The notes: generated by a model not told the origin, from the sequence alone. Counted from the first letter of the stretch, positions 21,801 through 34,195 are shown. The stretch: DNA of 64,000 nt from Ceratotherium simum simum (GCF_000283155.1 NW_004454282.1:1912441-1976440), one strand, 5' to 3'. Numbers and translations are program-made.

Positions 21801-22699
21801 GAGAGACAGAGAATTGATTGTCAGAAGGCTTTGAAAGGAAAACACAGAGTTGAAGAAATAGCTCTTAATTCTGCCAAAGAATTAAGAATGCATGAAGTGC
21901 TTTATATTCATCCGCTAGTTGATCTCCTATAGTAGCAGATGAATTTTCTACCCTGTGCCCCGAATTTTTAATGCCTTTTTGTGCTTTCTTAACTTCCACG
22001 TGTAAGGTCTCACCTTACTACATTCTCCAAGTGTTGATTCCCACAACTGAATTAACCCAAGACAAAAGAGTCACAGAAGTTCTGAAAGAGGAGTATCTAT
22101 TATACCCACATGACAGTTGGGAATAATTTTTTTCTGCCAAAAATTCCTAAGGAAATGTTTTTATCTTCAGTTTTTCATTTTAATGATTTTCAACAATTTT
22201 TTAAAATTTTATTGTATAATTAAATTCTACACAGTTAATAATTAAAATGAATTCACAGATTAGCAAAGTAATGCTTACATTTTGCTATTTGTTTCATTCT
22301 TGCCATGTTTAATTAATAACATTTCAATGATAATAAATAAATGAATCTTAAATGATAAAATTACAGATTAGAGTCATATGACATGATGATTTCTAAGGTC
22401 CAGAGAGATCACTCAAAATTCCAAGATCTTTTTCTTTAATTTTGCAACAATTTTGAATTCAAGAGTAAAGAGGGATGAAGGGATTGACTGTCAGAGAGCC
22501 CATTTCTGAAGGAGAATTTATAGTAGCCAAGGCCCCGTCTATTATAAGTTATGCCTTTGGAAAGACTCAGAATTTTTCATATTTCTCCTTTCCATTTTAT
22601 GTCTTGTTTCTATCCTGTATTGCTTTTAAGAATATGTGTATGCACTTATGGGAGAATACAAAAACACTAAGAATAATAATATATGACGGGAATTTACTC
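21801..22699. other. Unassigned AT-rich sequence
   Basis: Very AT-rich around 22130-22340. No repeat or gene was recognised. Confidence 0.35.
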
Positions 22700-22885
22700 C
22701 AATCCAACCACTAGTTTAAGCTGTCTATGTGATAATGCATTTCACCCTGTTATTATGCCCGTTTTATGAATGAAGAAATTGAGGTACAAAAGGTTAAGTG
22801 ACTGCTCCAACCTCATCCAACCATGATGGTGGAATCAGAGTCTGACGCCAGAGCCTATACTCCTAACCACCACATTTCAATGTAT
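22700..22885 (-). mobile_element. MIR SINE, antisense
   Basis: 'atgaatgaagaaattgaggt', 'acaaaaggttaagtgactgc' and 'gacgccagagcctatactcc' match the antisense MIR (atgaggaaactgaggcac, gttaagtaacttgcc). Confidence 0.7.
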
Positions 22886-23549
22886 TCCTCAAAAGAGCAA
22901 GCTAAATTGAAGCCATCTATTATTCCCTTGTTTTTTCCTCTCAGCCTCTATTCAACACGAAGAAGCAAACACTTGGTAGCAATTATCTGAGTCCTTTGCC
23001 TTTAAATGCTGCTGAGGCCAGAAGATAATTTCTAAATTGCTCTGCCTAGTTCTACAAGTCCTTACGTGTTGAATGTTATTTCTCTCCAACTAAAATGATA
23101 TACCACCTCAAAATTGTGTACTTGGAAATAATTAGCACTATCTTGTCCATTTTGGAAATCAAGGTAGAAGTTAGAACTCCTGATTAAGAGTCAAGGCAGT
23201 ATTCCAAAGAACGGTGGGGAGACATCTTGCACTGACATTGACCTTGGAGAGAATTAAAACACCAACAAAATAAAATAAGAATAAACAGCATTTCTGACAT
23301 CAACCCTTCTCTATTCTCCCTTTTGTTTTGGCTTCATCCATGAAATCTGACCCTAACAGTCTGACACCTACAGATCCCTCCTTTCTCTGAATTCCTTCAG
23401 AGTTGATGTGCTGTCCTTATTTTCAGTATCATCCTATGAAACTTGTGTAGTTACTGAATGTTTCCATGCACCTTCCCTCCCTACAAACTCATCTGAAGGT
23501 TTCTTGTATATGTTTAATGGATTGCTTATGATCATGATATCCTAGAACA
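22886..23549. other. Unassigned sequence
   Basis: No repeat family or exon signal was recognised. Confidence 0.35.
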
Positions 23550-23715
23550 AGAAGGAACTCATGGAAAGCATTTGGTAGATCCCATTATTTGCAAAGGAAT
23601 AAACTAATGCTAAGAGAGGTAAGACAGCACATCATAAGTCACATAGCTAGTTAAGGAGCAGGTTAAGCACCAGTATCTAGATGTTTTTATCCCTGATCCT
23701 GAACTCCTAACCCCA
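23550..23715 (-). mobile_element. MIR SINE fragment, antisense
   Basis: 'gcaaaggaataaactaatgc', 'agtcacatagctagttaagg' and 'cctgatcctgaactcctaac' follow the antisense MIR. Confidence 0.6.
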
Positions 23716-24124
23716 AATCAAGTTTTTTAACTGAAGAGAAGTCCCAAAGAAAAGAGACAATACAGAAATACCTGGCTGCTTCCACATCCACATGTTCAAG
23801 CAAATCATATATTAGGAGGTTTGAAAATGAAAAGACCATCAGTAATACTTAAGAATTTAAATAAATAGGAGACTTGCCAAAGAATTAGAGTCAGATATAC
23901 AGGATGACAAATTTCACCCAAATTAGACTGCAGAAACCCCAGGACAATATATATATACACAATATCAAACGCATGCAAACTACAAGAATCAATGATCAAA
24001 AAACGATACATGGGCATTTAGAAACAAATTTCTTCTCCTCTGGTGCCTTTGTGAATTTACTAAGAATAAGTCATCCTAAAATAATCTCATTCTTTTCTTA
24101 ATAATACTGATTATAATTACTGAT
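23716..24124. other. Unassigned sequence with (TA)n
   Basis: A short (TA)n lies near 23948-23956. Nothing else was recognised. Confidence 0.35.
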
Positions 24125-24310
24125 AATAATTAAAGCTACTATTTATGAGGAGTTGCTATATGTCATGCTGTATTCTAATTGCTTTAGTAAGTAAGGTACC
24201 CCTCAGTTCACTGAATCCTTACCACCACACTGAGGGGTAGAAAAGCACTGTCCTAGGTGAAGTGGCAGACACACTGCTAGGACTCAGGTCTCTCTGACTC
24301 CAATGATTTC
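24125..24310 (-). mobile_element. MIR SINE, antisense
   Basis: 'aattaaagctactatttatg', 'gagttgctatatgtcatgct' and 'actcaggtctctctgactcc' follow the antisense MIR. Confidence 0.6.
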
Positions 24311-24374
24311 TCCTTTGACCCTGCCGTACTCACAGATAGCCTGATGGGAACCGCTAAGCTACTGGATCAGGGGA

Positions 24375-24680
24375 AGGGCTTAGATACAGTTCATATCCAT
24401 TTTAGCAAAGCACTTCACAGAGTCTTCCATAATCACCTGTTGTTACGAGGATTAGCAATTATTTGAACCATTCCCAATGAGTGCTGCTGAATAGATCAAT
24501 ATTGAATCGGAAAGAAGTCTCTAGGATAGTGCCACAAAGCTCTGTTTCAGGTCCAATAGACCTGAAATACATGGGAGTAGAATGTGTGTCCGCAAAAAAA
24601 ATTTTAGAACACACAACTCTGGGGAAGATTGCAGTAAGTTTCAAAACCATCTCCACAGACACACTGGGCTGAAACCAATC
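24375..24680 (+). pseudogene. L3/CR1 LINE reverse-transcriptase fragment
   Basis: A decayed piece of a non-LTR retrotransposon ORF2. From 24378 one frame reads GLDTVHIHFSKALHRVFHNH, recognisable as the reverse-transcriptase motif LD-x-V-x-x-x-F-S-K-A-F-D-x-V-P-H of CR1/L3 LINEs. After a frame change the segment at 24514-24555 reads EVSRIVPQSSVSGP, the decayed form of the next motif, G-V-P-Q-G-S-V-L-G-P. The polymerase YADD box lies further downstream in the family and I do not see it, so the fragment is truncated. It is dead: the two motifs lie in different frames and key residues are lost. It is a cellular transposon relic, not a host gene. Confidence 0.75.
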
Positions 24681-24874
24681 AGAAGAAATTTAACAAGCAT
24701 GAAAGTAGATTCCTTTATTTAAGCTTCAAACAAACAAACAACAACAACAAAACACCAACTAAACAAATGCAAAATGAGAGAGGCCCAGTTTGAGAGCCAC
24801 TCCCTTTAAAAAAATTCATGACTTGTATCTCTTCACTGTCTAAGCTCCCTTTTTGGACAAGAGAGTACATGGGA

Positions 24875-25229
24875 TGCTCTTATGGACTGAATGTGTGCCC
24901 CCAAAATTCATGTGTTGAAATCTTAACCGCCAATGTGATGGTATTAGGAGGTGGGGCCTTTGGGAGGTGATTAGGTCACGAGGGTGGAGCCTCATGTACA
25001 GGATTAGTGCCCTTTTAAAAGAGACCCCAGAGAGCTCTCTCGCTCCTTTCCACCATGTGAGGACACAGAGAGAAGACGGCTGTCTATAAACACTCAACTG
25101 ACACTGGGTGTGCCAGTACCCTGATCTTGGACTTCCCAGCCTCTAGAACTGTGAGAAATAAATGTTTATTGTTTAAGCCACCCAGTCTTTGGCATTTTGT
25201 TATAGCAGCCCAAGCCTACTAATAAGACA
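24875..25229 (+). mobile_element. MaLR-type (MLT1/MST-like) solo LTR, sense
   Basis: 'tggactgaatgtgtgccccc', 'aaaattcatgtgttgaaatc', 'aggaggtggggcctttggga', 'aagagaccccagagagctct', 'agaactgtgagaaataaatg' and 'taagccacccagtctttggc' follow a MaLR LTR consensus from TG to CA. The AATAAA at 25157-25162 is its polyadenylation signal. No internal region adjoins it. Confidence 0.85.
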
Positions 25230-25534
25230 GATGCCATACTGGCAGATGAGCTGGAATCAGGGGTGGGTGAGGCTAGATCATGGGCTGCAGAGCTGTCTTG
25301 AAAGGAACAAATTTGGGATCCGGCCATGCAGAGCCCTACTGGAGTGTCACACAAAAGGGGCTGGGAAGAACAGAGAAAAATAGATGCAAGGCAATGGGAT
25401 GTGACAGGAACAAGAGGTCTCAGGGCAGTGCTAGAGAATTTGGAACTGTGAGAAGGAGGCAGAACTCCTGAGGTACTAGACTGGCCATGGGGCTTTTCTA
25501 GGCCATGACCTGCCATAAATAATACCTAGACAGA
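25230..25534. other. Unassigned GC-balanced sequence
   Basis: Frames on both strands (63-116 codons) overlap here. None shows a motif that I recognise. Confidence 0.35.
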
Positions 25535-25727
25535 TGAGTGTGGCTGTGTTCCAATAAAACTTTATTTGGACACTGAAATATGAATTTATATAATTTTCAC
25601 ATGTCACAAAATATTATTCTTTTTTTGCTTTTTGTTTTTCCTAACCATTTAAAAATGTAAAAAACATTCTTAGCTCACAAGTAGCACAAACACAAGCTGG
25701 GGCTTTAGTTTGTCAACTCAGGTGGTA
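25535..25727 (-). mobile_element. hAT-type MITE, antisense
   Basis: 'tgtggctgtgttccaataaa', 'actttatttggacactgaaa' and a terminal 'tagtttgtcaactcaggtg' correspond to the reverse of a common hAT element that opens caggggttggcaaactac and contains aataaagttttattgg. Confidence 0.6.
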
Positions 25728-25805
25728 GACTATAGATGAATGAATGAATGAAAATGATTTATTAAGTGTTTTAGGGAACAGAGATAGATAACACCGGGAG
25801 CAATG

Positions 25806-27021
25806 GAAAATGGATTTGAAAATAATTCTATGATAACCCAGCTATTTTAGGAAAATTTGCGGAAAAAATGCTAACTTGTGAAAAATACTAAAAAAAAATC
25901 ACAACTGTGCGGTAGTAACCTAGGCCAAAAATTCACCCCTGGAAATGTGGAGCTGCTTCCTTCAAAAGAGAGGAATTTCATCATTCCACAGCTTAAGACA
26001 TTCCTTGAAGCTGAAGTCAGGAGGGACACATGAGAACTGAACACATGCAAAGGACGGAGGACGGCAGCTCTCCCAGGACAGGACTGAACTCCCATTTCAT
26101 TACTTCAGACTGCAAAAAAACACTTTCTTCCCCAGAAGAAAGTCTTTTTAGAAATAAATACAAATTAAATTCTCTTCCAGAACACTGTGGATCACCATAA
26201 GGTTAGTTTTTAGTTTTTACCCCAACTCATTTGACTACTGTAATTTCATTCTCCTTGTACTTAGAATTGGAATGAAACTTACTTAGCAGCAGAAATGGCA
26301 GCTGTTCCCTTGCTGAAACAGAAATATGAGATGTGGGCTTTACATGGAAAAATGTGCTCCCAAGTTTTAATACCACAAAATTGCTTCGACTTAAAGATTT
26401 TCCCATGAATCATGTACTGCAATTAAACACTTGAATGCTATTTCCAACAAATATTGCTTTTATGTCAAATATGATGTTCGTAAATATGGCGTGTAGTTTA
26501 CCAGCTTCTAAATGAGCAATGTTAATACAAATTCTAGGATAAGAGTGACGGCCTGGTTGTATATTACACTGCAGAGTTTGCCATCATCCTCTTTACATTA
26601 AAAAATAATGAATCTGGTCTCATTTGCAGGTTCTTAAAAGCAAGCATTACGTGGCCACGTGACAATATGAAACCACAGCTCATAAATAGTAAATGCAAAC
26701 AGGATTTTCTTACCTTTTTGAACAAGTACGACTGAAAGCTTTCTGGTCCTCCAGGGACCCAAACTTCTTTAAAAAAAAGTTTGGAATTTAAAGGGGAAAA
26801 GAAAAAAAAAAGGAATCCTCTGAGGAGTGTGATGGATCAAGGATTTGTTTTTCCCTCTTTTCCCCAGAAATCTACCAGTCATTCTACAGCTATACTAGTT
26901 TTTTAGGATAGAAAAATCTAGTGTCTATGGAAAACCCCAATTTGCTCATTTTTATGAGTATCACAAATGTTCTCTTTTTTCTAGAGTAACTTTGAGAAGT
27001 CATGGTCATTAAGTTTAGCAT
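25806..27021. other. Unassigned sequence
   Basis: Begins after a short L2-like tail (gaatgaatgaatgaaaatg at 25738-25756). It has A-rich tracts near 26772-26778 and 26797-26812. No gene or other repeat was recognised. Confidence 0.35.
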
Positions 27022-27477
27022 AATTGTATCAATTTCTTAGGGCTGCCATAACTAAATACCACAAACTGGGTGGCTTAAAACAATTTGAAATATATTCTCT
27101 CATGGTTCTGGGGGCTAGAAGTCCAAAGTCAAGGTGTCAGCAGGGCTGTGCTCCCTCTGAGACTCTGAGTAGAATCCTTTCTTGCCTCTTCCTAGCTTCT
27201 GGTGGTAGGTATCATTCTTTGGTGTTCTTCAACTTAGAGCTGCATCACTCCAATCTCTGCCTCCGTCATCTCTTGGCATTCCTCTCCCTCTGTCTCTTTC
27301 TCTTCTTCTAATAAGGCATTGGGTGGTATTAGATTAGCCCCCCCCCCACTCCAGTATGACCTCATCTTAAATAATTACATCTGAATGACCCTATGTCCAA
27401 AAAGGTCACATTCTGAGGTTCTGGGGATTAGGACTTCAACGTATCTTTTTTGGGGACACAATTTAATCATCACAGTA
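27022..27477 (-). mobile_element. MaLR-type (MLT1) solo LTR, antisense
   Basis: 'tcaatttcttagggctgcca', 'taactaaataccacaaactg', 'ggtggcttaaaacaatttga', 'gtccaaagtcaaggtgtcag', 'gtcacattctgaggttctgg' and 'gacacaatttaatcatcaca' are the reverse complement of an MLT1 LTR read end to end. Confidence 0.9.
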
Positions 27478-27654
27478 CTTAAAGAAATCTGAGTCCAAAA
27501 GATTTCAGGACATGTGAACGAAGAATACTGAACAGAGGCCTAGACCATATGAACAGACATGCGTGTTGAACTCCTTTTATGCAACAATAAGGCTACCTGC
27601 CTCTTCCTGAGCATCTTTTCCATCACAGGCACAATACAACATGTCTCTCACACA

Positions 27655-27850
27655 ACACTGTTAATTTTACTACTACACTGCACGGTAGATGTTTCATCTC
27701 AGGTTCACAGATGAGGAAAACGAGGATCTAAGAGGTACATAGACCCGTCCAATGCCAACCCAAGAGAGCAAGAGAAGCAAGCAAGCAAGATTCAAATCCA
27801 GGTTTGTCTGACAGGCAAAGCAGTAAGTAAAGTTACAGAGCCACGTGGTT
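27655..27850 (-). mobile_element. MIR SINE, antisense
   Basis: 'ttcacagatgaggaaaacga', 'atctaagaggtacatagacc' and 'caagattcaaatccaggttt' follow the antisense MIR. Confidence 0.7.
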
Positions 27851-28014
27851 GAATAACAATAAAATAAATTATTATTAATTGATAGTGGAATGACATCATT
27901 TAGAAGAGTTGTAAATGTTCAGAGAAATCAGTGTGTGGGCTGAAGGTCTTTAGGATGTTTTATTTTGAACCCTCTTACAGATTGAATTACATCAAGAATT
28001 ACCAATTCTTGAAC

Positions 28015-28150
28015 ACATTATCTGCTAGGCCTTGCAGTACACTTGAGATACAAATTGAACAAGATATAATCTCTTCTTTCAAAGTGCTCATAGCCTAGTA
28101 GGTGAGAAAGACAAGTAAATGGACAACTAAAGTTTGGTGTAGTAAGATAA
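28015..28150 (-). mobile_element. L2 LINE fragment, antisense
   Basis: 'taggccttgcagtacacttg', 'agatacaaattgaacaagat' and 'gtgctcatagcctagtaggt' follow antisense L2. It may continue at 28405-28560 beyond an inserted MIR. Confidence 0.5.
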
Positions 28151-28400
28151 TAATAGGTAGCATTTATCAGGACTTTATTCCATTCCTGGGTCTATTATAG
28201 GAGCTTTACACGCATTAACGCATTAATCCTCACATGAGCCCTGTGAGGAGGTACTATTTTAAATCTCTGTTTTACAGATGAGGAAACTGCAAAGCAAGGT
28301 TAGCTTGCCCAGAGCAATTCCCAGAGAGTGGCAGAGCTGGGTTTAAGCCCAGAGTCTGGCTCCAGAATCCACGCCCTTAACTTGTTAAATTCTACTGTCT
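28151..28400 (-). mobile_element. MIR SINE, antisense, near full length
   Basis: 'aggagctttacacgcattaa', 'taatcctcacatgagccctg', 'tttacagatgaggaaactgc', 'agagtggcagagctgggttt' and 'agagtctggctccagaatcc' follow the antisense MIR throughout. This is the clearest MIR in the window. Confidence 0.9.
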
Positions 28401-28404
28401 TCCC

Positions 28405-28560
28405 AATAAAATATGAAAGAATAGAAGTAACTATAGATGCTGCAGAAGCTCAAAGGAGAGGTGTGTAACCAAGGGTATAGATTAGGCGGAGAGTGCCTCA
28501 CAGGGCAAACAATACATGAGCAAAAACCTAGAAGAGAGTAAGTTCATAGCAAATTCAAAG
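28405..28560 (-). mobile_element. Probable L2 continuation, antisense
   Basis: 'agcaaaaacctagaagagag' and 'gcagaagctcaaaggagagg' sit where internal antisense L2 would be expected after 28150. Weak match. Confidence 0.35.
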
Positions 28561-28799
28561 ACTTGGGGTAAAATGTGTATAATAATCTTATCTAGCTCCT
28601 GCGATTGCTATATGTATTAAATGAGACAAATTAGATAAAGCCCTTAGTTCAGTGCGCAACAATTAGTAAGCACTTGGTACAGTTGAGCTTCCTTCACCAT
28701 CACCATTATCCCTAGGCTGACCACCAAGAGCTATGCTGTCGGAGGAAATTCAGGCATTAGGCGGGATGGAAGGAGGTGAATTTGATCACAATTTCACAA

Positions 28800-28960
28800 A
28801 CCAGAATGGTTAACAAAAACACTTAGGATTTTTTTTAAAAAAAATACAGATTCTAGAGTCCTACAGCAAACTAATAAATAAGAACCTCTGAGGGGTGGAA
28901 TACAAGAATGTGCATTTTGAAAAAGCAGCCCAGGTATGAGATTTTGGAACTGCTGAACTC
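28800..28960 (+). mobile_element. hAT-Charlie MITE fragment (MER3/MER5-like)
   Basis: 'acagattctagagtcctaca', 'aagaacctctgaggggtgga' and 'caagaatgtgcattttgaaa' match the middle of a MER3/MER5A-type element. Ends are not clear. Confidence 0.5.
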
Positions 28961-30369
28961 CATGACCTTTATCTTTACAAGCCTGACATTCTAGGATTCC
29001 AATCTAACATCTGATCTGGTACCTAGGAATTGGGAAAGACTGATACAAGCAGAAAAGAGAGAGGCAAGAACGTTAGAGTGCAACAAAGGCAGAGTAAACG
29101 ACGTTCTGGCACGGGATTTTTTTGTGCTGCTCACAACAGAAGTCATCAAATGTTTTTCTAAAAAAATCACACTATCATACTGTCATATTCATCCCAATGC
29201 TGAGTTTCAACCCAGGCCTGTTACTCAGTCCACCTGTGAACCTGACCTCACCTCTCACCACATACTTGAATCTCTCATCATTCATGACTCTCATACTATC
29301 CCTGAACCTCACGCTATTCCTTAGTCTCGTCCACAGTGAGGATGCAAGGGGGGTTCATGGATAAAGTATGTCTAGGTCTGTCTGTTATGTTCAATCCTTA
29401 GTAACTACACATAGTATTTTTACCTGTGATAGAGCAAAAGTGATTTAAGTATTAATATTCCCAGCCTTACCTTTCTCAGTTCTCTAATGAGAATTCTGTC
29501 TTTGACAGCTTGGTTCCTGGGATTTTGTGATGGAGAATCTGGGCAATGCAATGGCTAGAGAGAGGCAGTATAAAAAAAAAAATCATGATTTGCTTATGGA
29601 AGAAAAGGAACCAGTGGTGGAAGGAAAAGGAATAAGGTATTGAAAACAAAAGACTTGCTTAAGCTATAAAAAAAAAAAGTTGAAGTGTTGACAGTGAGGA
29701 GAAAGCAATTCTAAGATCAGCTACTGGTCTGAGAGATATTGTGTTTGAGAGAACTAGGGAAAGACAATTTTAATTGTCTTTGATGGGAGTTTCAGATTGT
29801 TTCTGCCTTAACATTATTCAAGAGATTCTGGTAAAGATTCAAATTGTCTAAATTACTTTTGATTGATGGATTGAAATTTTCTTCTAAGGCAACATTGACA
29901 AGGACTGGACTATGTAGAGTACTAGGTTTTACTTAGGGTTACATACATTTTGATACAGCCATTTTGATGAGATCAGATCTAAACAACTTGCCTAAAAGTT
30001 CCAGGAGCCCAGGCACCTGGATGAGTTCTTTACCCAAGCCTCAGTCTACCTCTTCATAAAGTAAGAGCGCAGATCCAACTACCATATCTCCATAAGGAAG
30101 AGAGTAATTTCTACTCGGTCACATCAGTTAACTTGACTAAAAACACAGGTGTTGACTGTATTCCTGTTCAATTTTAAATTTAATGGGAGCCTGGGTTTGT
30201 GCCATCTCTGCCTCTTAAGTGTTAATCAACTCCCCAGTTTAAATGTATTTGATAAAAATATCTGAACTCAAATTAACTATATTCTGGGTAAAAGTCGATA
30301 TAAAAGTAGTTTTTCTGAGACCTAAACAGGCTAGGTGGATATTTCATAGCTGATAATGGTGTTGCTATG
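28961..30369. other. Unassigned sequence
   Basis: A-runs at 29572-29582 and 29669-29678 are the only low-complexity tracts. The overlapping frames at 29122-29364 encode nothing that I recognise. Confidence 0.35.
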
Positions 30370-30565
30370 GGAATAAGATAGAGATGGGTTCAAACACTGT
30401 CTCTTAAAGTTAATGCACAGCAAGATTTCAAACAAGTTGCTAATTACTCTAAGCCTCAGCTCTTGCAAAGAAAAGCAGGATAACAATATCTACCTCATGA
30501 GATTGTTGGGATGAATAATAGGTTGATTTTTGTAAAGTGCTTAGGCTTAGAAAGCATACACACAA
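30370..30565 (+). mobile_element. MIR SINE, sense
   Basis: 'acaagttgctaattactcta', 'agcctcagctcttgcaaaga', 'acctcatgagattgttggga' and 'gtaaagtgcttaggcttaga' follow MIR order. Confidence 0.65.
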
Positions 30566-31982
30566 AAAAGAATTTTGGAAAACACGCTTTGCATGAACAT
30601 AGATAAAAAGGCATAAAAACTTCAACTCCCAATTGGAAGAAAATTATAAATGTTGAAAATGTGATAGACTTGTCAAAGTACATTATATCACTCACAAATA
30701 ATTGTGAAACATAACTTATTCTGCTGTTTATTATGTGAAAAATGTAAAAATCACACTTTTTTTCATTAAGAAAATAAAAACAAAAATGAAAAGTTCAACA
30801 GCTAATAATGTTGAACTCATTTGCTCATCTTGTGGCCAAGTATAAAATGTGTCCCTCGCTCCCCGAGCCCCTGCCAAAGCATTTGAATCACGCTTTCCCT
30901 ACACTAATGTGGGACAGCCTGGCTAATAACAAGACTGCCCAAACTAGGTGAACCATGGGTAAAAGAGTTAAATTCAGTCTCTATGTGGGTCACAGGTTCT
31001 ACCTGAATTCTAGCTTTCCCACTCTAGGAAAGGCAAATCTGAACAAATTTACCAGCTGAATTTTCACCACTTTACAACTAGTGAGTGATCATCCTTCATT
31101 GAAAATGGCATCCATTATTCCATTTATTTTCCTTAAAAAAAAAAAAATCAACTGAAGCATACATCATCTTTCTTCTCTATTCTACCCTAATGAATAAAGT
31201 GGTAACCATTATCAGATTTGATATCGCAAATTTATTGTATATAATTAACAACTGAGGAGAAAATGGCCCATTGCTTCTCTTGTTCATGGGGCTAGTTCAC
31301 GTACATGGTTTAGTCAGGGCACTTCTATCTTTGGCATGATACAGGCAGCAGATAAAGAGGTAGAATTTGGTTGTAGCCCATGAGGAATAGAGGTTCCATC
31401 CAGGCAATTCCAGAAGTTACTCAAGAGCCACGACCCAGTAATTGGGCATATGCATTTCTTTTGCCAAGACACAGAGAAGGCAAGCTCCTTTGTAATGGAT
31501 ATGAGCCCCAGACACACATTCAAAGCATCAACAGGGAATTTGGCCCGAGGTCACCATAAATCCATACTGAGAAACCTCCAGAGAAATAGCTTTAGTCACC
31601 CTCAAATTAGGAAGTGGAGTCCCGGAGAATAAAAATTCCTTACCTGTCCCAGTGGAAGTATGAAATGTTTCCAGGTCAGAGGCAGCTAAATACGCTAAAA
31701 CTTTCAACTATGAGTGGAGAACCAACTCCCTCCATCAAAAATCATATAAAATACACATATGTCATTCATTTCTCTTCACCTACTGGTTACATTAAGTAAA
31801 TTGAGTCATTCTTCTTATTACAAAGTCCTGGGGTTCTATACCAATTGGTTATTTACGTGAAGTCTCAAGTAAAAGAACCCCTCTAAATATTGGCAAATAC
31901 ACCTTGAACTGGGTGAACCCTAGTGATTAGAGCAGAATCTACAAATTGGAAGCCCATGAACAGGATGAGCCAAAGGATGTTT
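30566..31982. other. Unassigned AT-rich sequence
   Basis: An A-run lies at about 31135-31147. No gene was recognised. Confidence 0.35.
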
Positions 31983-32229
31983 AAGAGCTCTACAGAGCTT
32001 TTTGGGCCAGCCCCATGGCTTAGCGGTTAAGTGCGCGCGCTCCGCTGCTGGCGGCCCGGGTTCGGATCCCAGGCGCGCACCGATGCACTGCTTCTCCGGC
32101 CGCGCTGAGGCCGCGTCCCACATACAGCAACTAGAAGGACGTGCAGCTATGACACACAACTATCTACTGGGGCTTTGGGGGAAAAAAAATAAATAAAATA
32201 AAATAAAAAAAGAGTTCTACAGAGCTTTT
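31983..32229 (+). mobile_element. ERE1-type SINE with 20-bp TSD
   Basis: The body at 32003-32209 has 'cttagcggttaagtgcgcgc', 'gggttcggatcccaggcgcg', 'cgctgaggccgcgtcccaca', 'acagcaactagaaggacgtg', 'caactatctactggggcttt' and an AAATA tail. The TSD aagagctctacagagctttt (31983-32002) recurs at 32210-32229 with one change, which indicates a fairly recent insertion. Confidence 0.96.
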
Positions 32230-32239
32230 AAACACTCAA

Positions 32240-32480
32240 ATTAGCTACCATCTTGACAATATTTTTAAATGAAATATTTCACACAAAATTCTGGATGTCT
32301 AGTTTCTCTTGGCAAAACCAGATCCACATTCTCACAAGATGAAAATCTAATAGTACTGAAGAGCAGCTGCCCACTTGAAACACAGTGTGCTCTCTCCAAT
32401 TTGTCACAGTCCCGCCCAGGCCATTTTCCTCACTTGTCAGCCAGCCTCCTGTAGACATCTTGGTTTGTGATTGCTATACT
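32240..32480 (+). mobile_element. Unnamed interspersed repeat, copy B
   Basis: 'gatgtctagtttctcttggc', 'accagatccacattctcaca', 'agctgcccacttgaaacaca' and 'tccaatttgtcacagtcccg' parallel copy A at 15785-16040. Both also share 'aatatttttaaat' on their left. Confidence 0.55.
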
Positions 32481-32579
32481 AAAGATTCTGGCAGTCGCCA
32501 TGAGCCAAACCAGAAAAGCAGCAGACCCCTGGCAGAACTCTCATTTAATACAACTTATATCTGTCTTAGTGAGCTACTT

Positions 32580-32660
32580 GTTATATTTGTATCTTTCACA
32601 GCTCAGTGCCTTTTACAGAATAGATGTCATACATTTTAGTTGAATAAATGAATAATTTAA
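32580..32660 (+). mobile_element. L2 LINE 3' terminus, sense
   Basis: 'ctcagtgccttttacagaat' and 'tttagttgaataaatgaata' match the sense L2 3' end. Confidence 0.5.
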
Positions 32661-32803
32661 TTTGAAGACAGCTGCTTATGTTCTGCTAAAACTTCTCCTC
32701 CCTTGTTTCAAACACAATACTTCTTTTAATACAGCCTGAGGTCACAATGGCTCTTTTGACAATTATAATCTTTCAGCTGAACCCTCCCCCCTTCTCCTAC
32801 CCT

Positions 32804-32833
32804 AAATAATAATAAAATAATAAAATAATAAAA
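32804..32833. repeat. AT-rich microsatellite (AATAATAAA-like)
   Basis: Tandem aataata/aaataata units followed by 'aaacactagg'. Confidence 0.85.
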
Positions 32834-33989
32834 CACTAGGAATGACCTCTTGTAATCCATGGGCACAAACTCAGGAATATCCTTCAAGCATCAGAAGGGA
32901 ATGGCTCTAGTTATGCGATTTTAGTGTCCCTCCAGCCTGGTTTAAGCAATGATCCCAATGACCTGGTGATGAGCCATCTCTCAGAATCTGCAGTGCCTTA
33001 AGCCATAAGAGCATCTGGCCCAGCTGATTAAATCATCAGGAGAAGAGACCTAATGTGAAGACCAATGCAGCCATCACACAACAACATATGTCAAGATACT
33101 GGATGAACATTTGGCATAAAATCAGTGGCAGAAACTGCCTGATGTGAAAGAGAAGGATGGAGGTTGGAAAAAGAGATAAGGGGAATTATTACAGGAAGAG
33201 ACAAGCTAGCTACCAATGGGTGACATTTTCTCTCCTGACTGGTACTTTTAAAGAAAGCTCTTTAGGGTTTCCTAAATGAGCAGACCCACTAACCTATTAC
33301 GTTAACAGAAAATTAGAAATTACAAAGACGTTTATCTCCAGTTGACTAATGTGGGGCTGTGTGTGCTGGCTTGTTGCTGCTTATAAACTACAGGACCCAC
33401 GCTGCTAGCTTTGACATTTCAACTGTGTTTTCTCAGCCTCACGGGCACAGAAGGATTTCTGTCTACTTAACATGGCAAGGTATCCATCTGTCCCGTCTCT
33501 GTCACCTTTCCTTTCCATTAGATTTGCACATGGCAAGAAAATCACACAGATAAAGGGATTCAAATGCAATAATTTAAGTAAGGGGGAGGCTTCACAAGGA
33601 TATGATCTGAGCTGACTCCTTTTATTTATATAAGAATAACATTCATAGTAGTAGACTTGCAGTTTAAAATGCGATAAAAAAATAAATGAAATATTTGCTG
33701 CATATTTTATCCCCAGGGCAATACAAACCAACCTTATCACTCTGTGTTCCCAAAATTTGACCATGTTAAGTTCTAGAAGCTTTTAGGAGATACTCAAGAT
33801 ATTAAAAAATCAGACTTGCACTTGGGGAGTAACTTGGAACTCACTCAATGAAAACATTTGAAGAGCATTATCAGAGCAATACATGAAGCACAAATGATGG
33901 AAGGTTAACACAGACAAGCATAGGTATATGAAATTTCTTATTTTTAAGCCATTGTAGTATGTTTTCTTATTTGAAAATAGAAAATTAAA
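32834..33989. other. Unassigned sequence
   Basis: A 119-codon minus-strand frame at 33405-33764 has no recognisable domain. No repeat was identified. Confidence 0.35.
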
Positions 33990-34195
33990 AAATTATTACA
34001 CTTCCTCTCTGTGCCAGGCACTTTTGCACATATTATGTCATTGAACCTGTTAAAACAGGCAGGGGGTGGGTAACCCCGCTTCTCTAGACGAGGCAGCTGA
34101 GGTTCAGAGAGGTAATCAATTTGTCAAGGGTCATCACAATAGCAAGAGCCAGGGCCAGGGTCTCAGCTGTTCTCTTAAATCCTACTCTAGACCTC
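33990..34195 (-). mobile_element. MIR SINE, antisense
   Basis: 'ctctctgtgccaggcacttt', 'acgaggcagctgaggttcag' and 'agaggtaatcaatttgtcaa' follow the antisense MIR. Confidence 0.75.
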
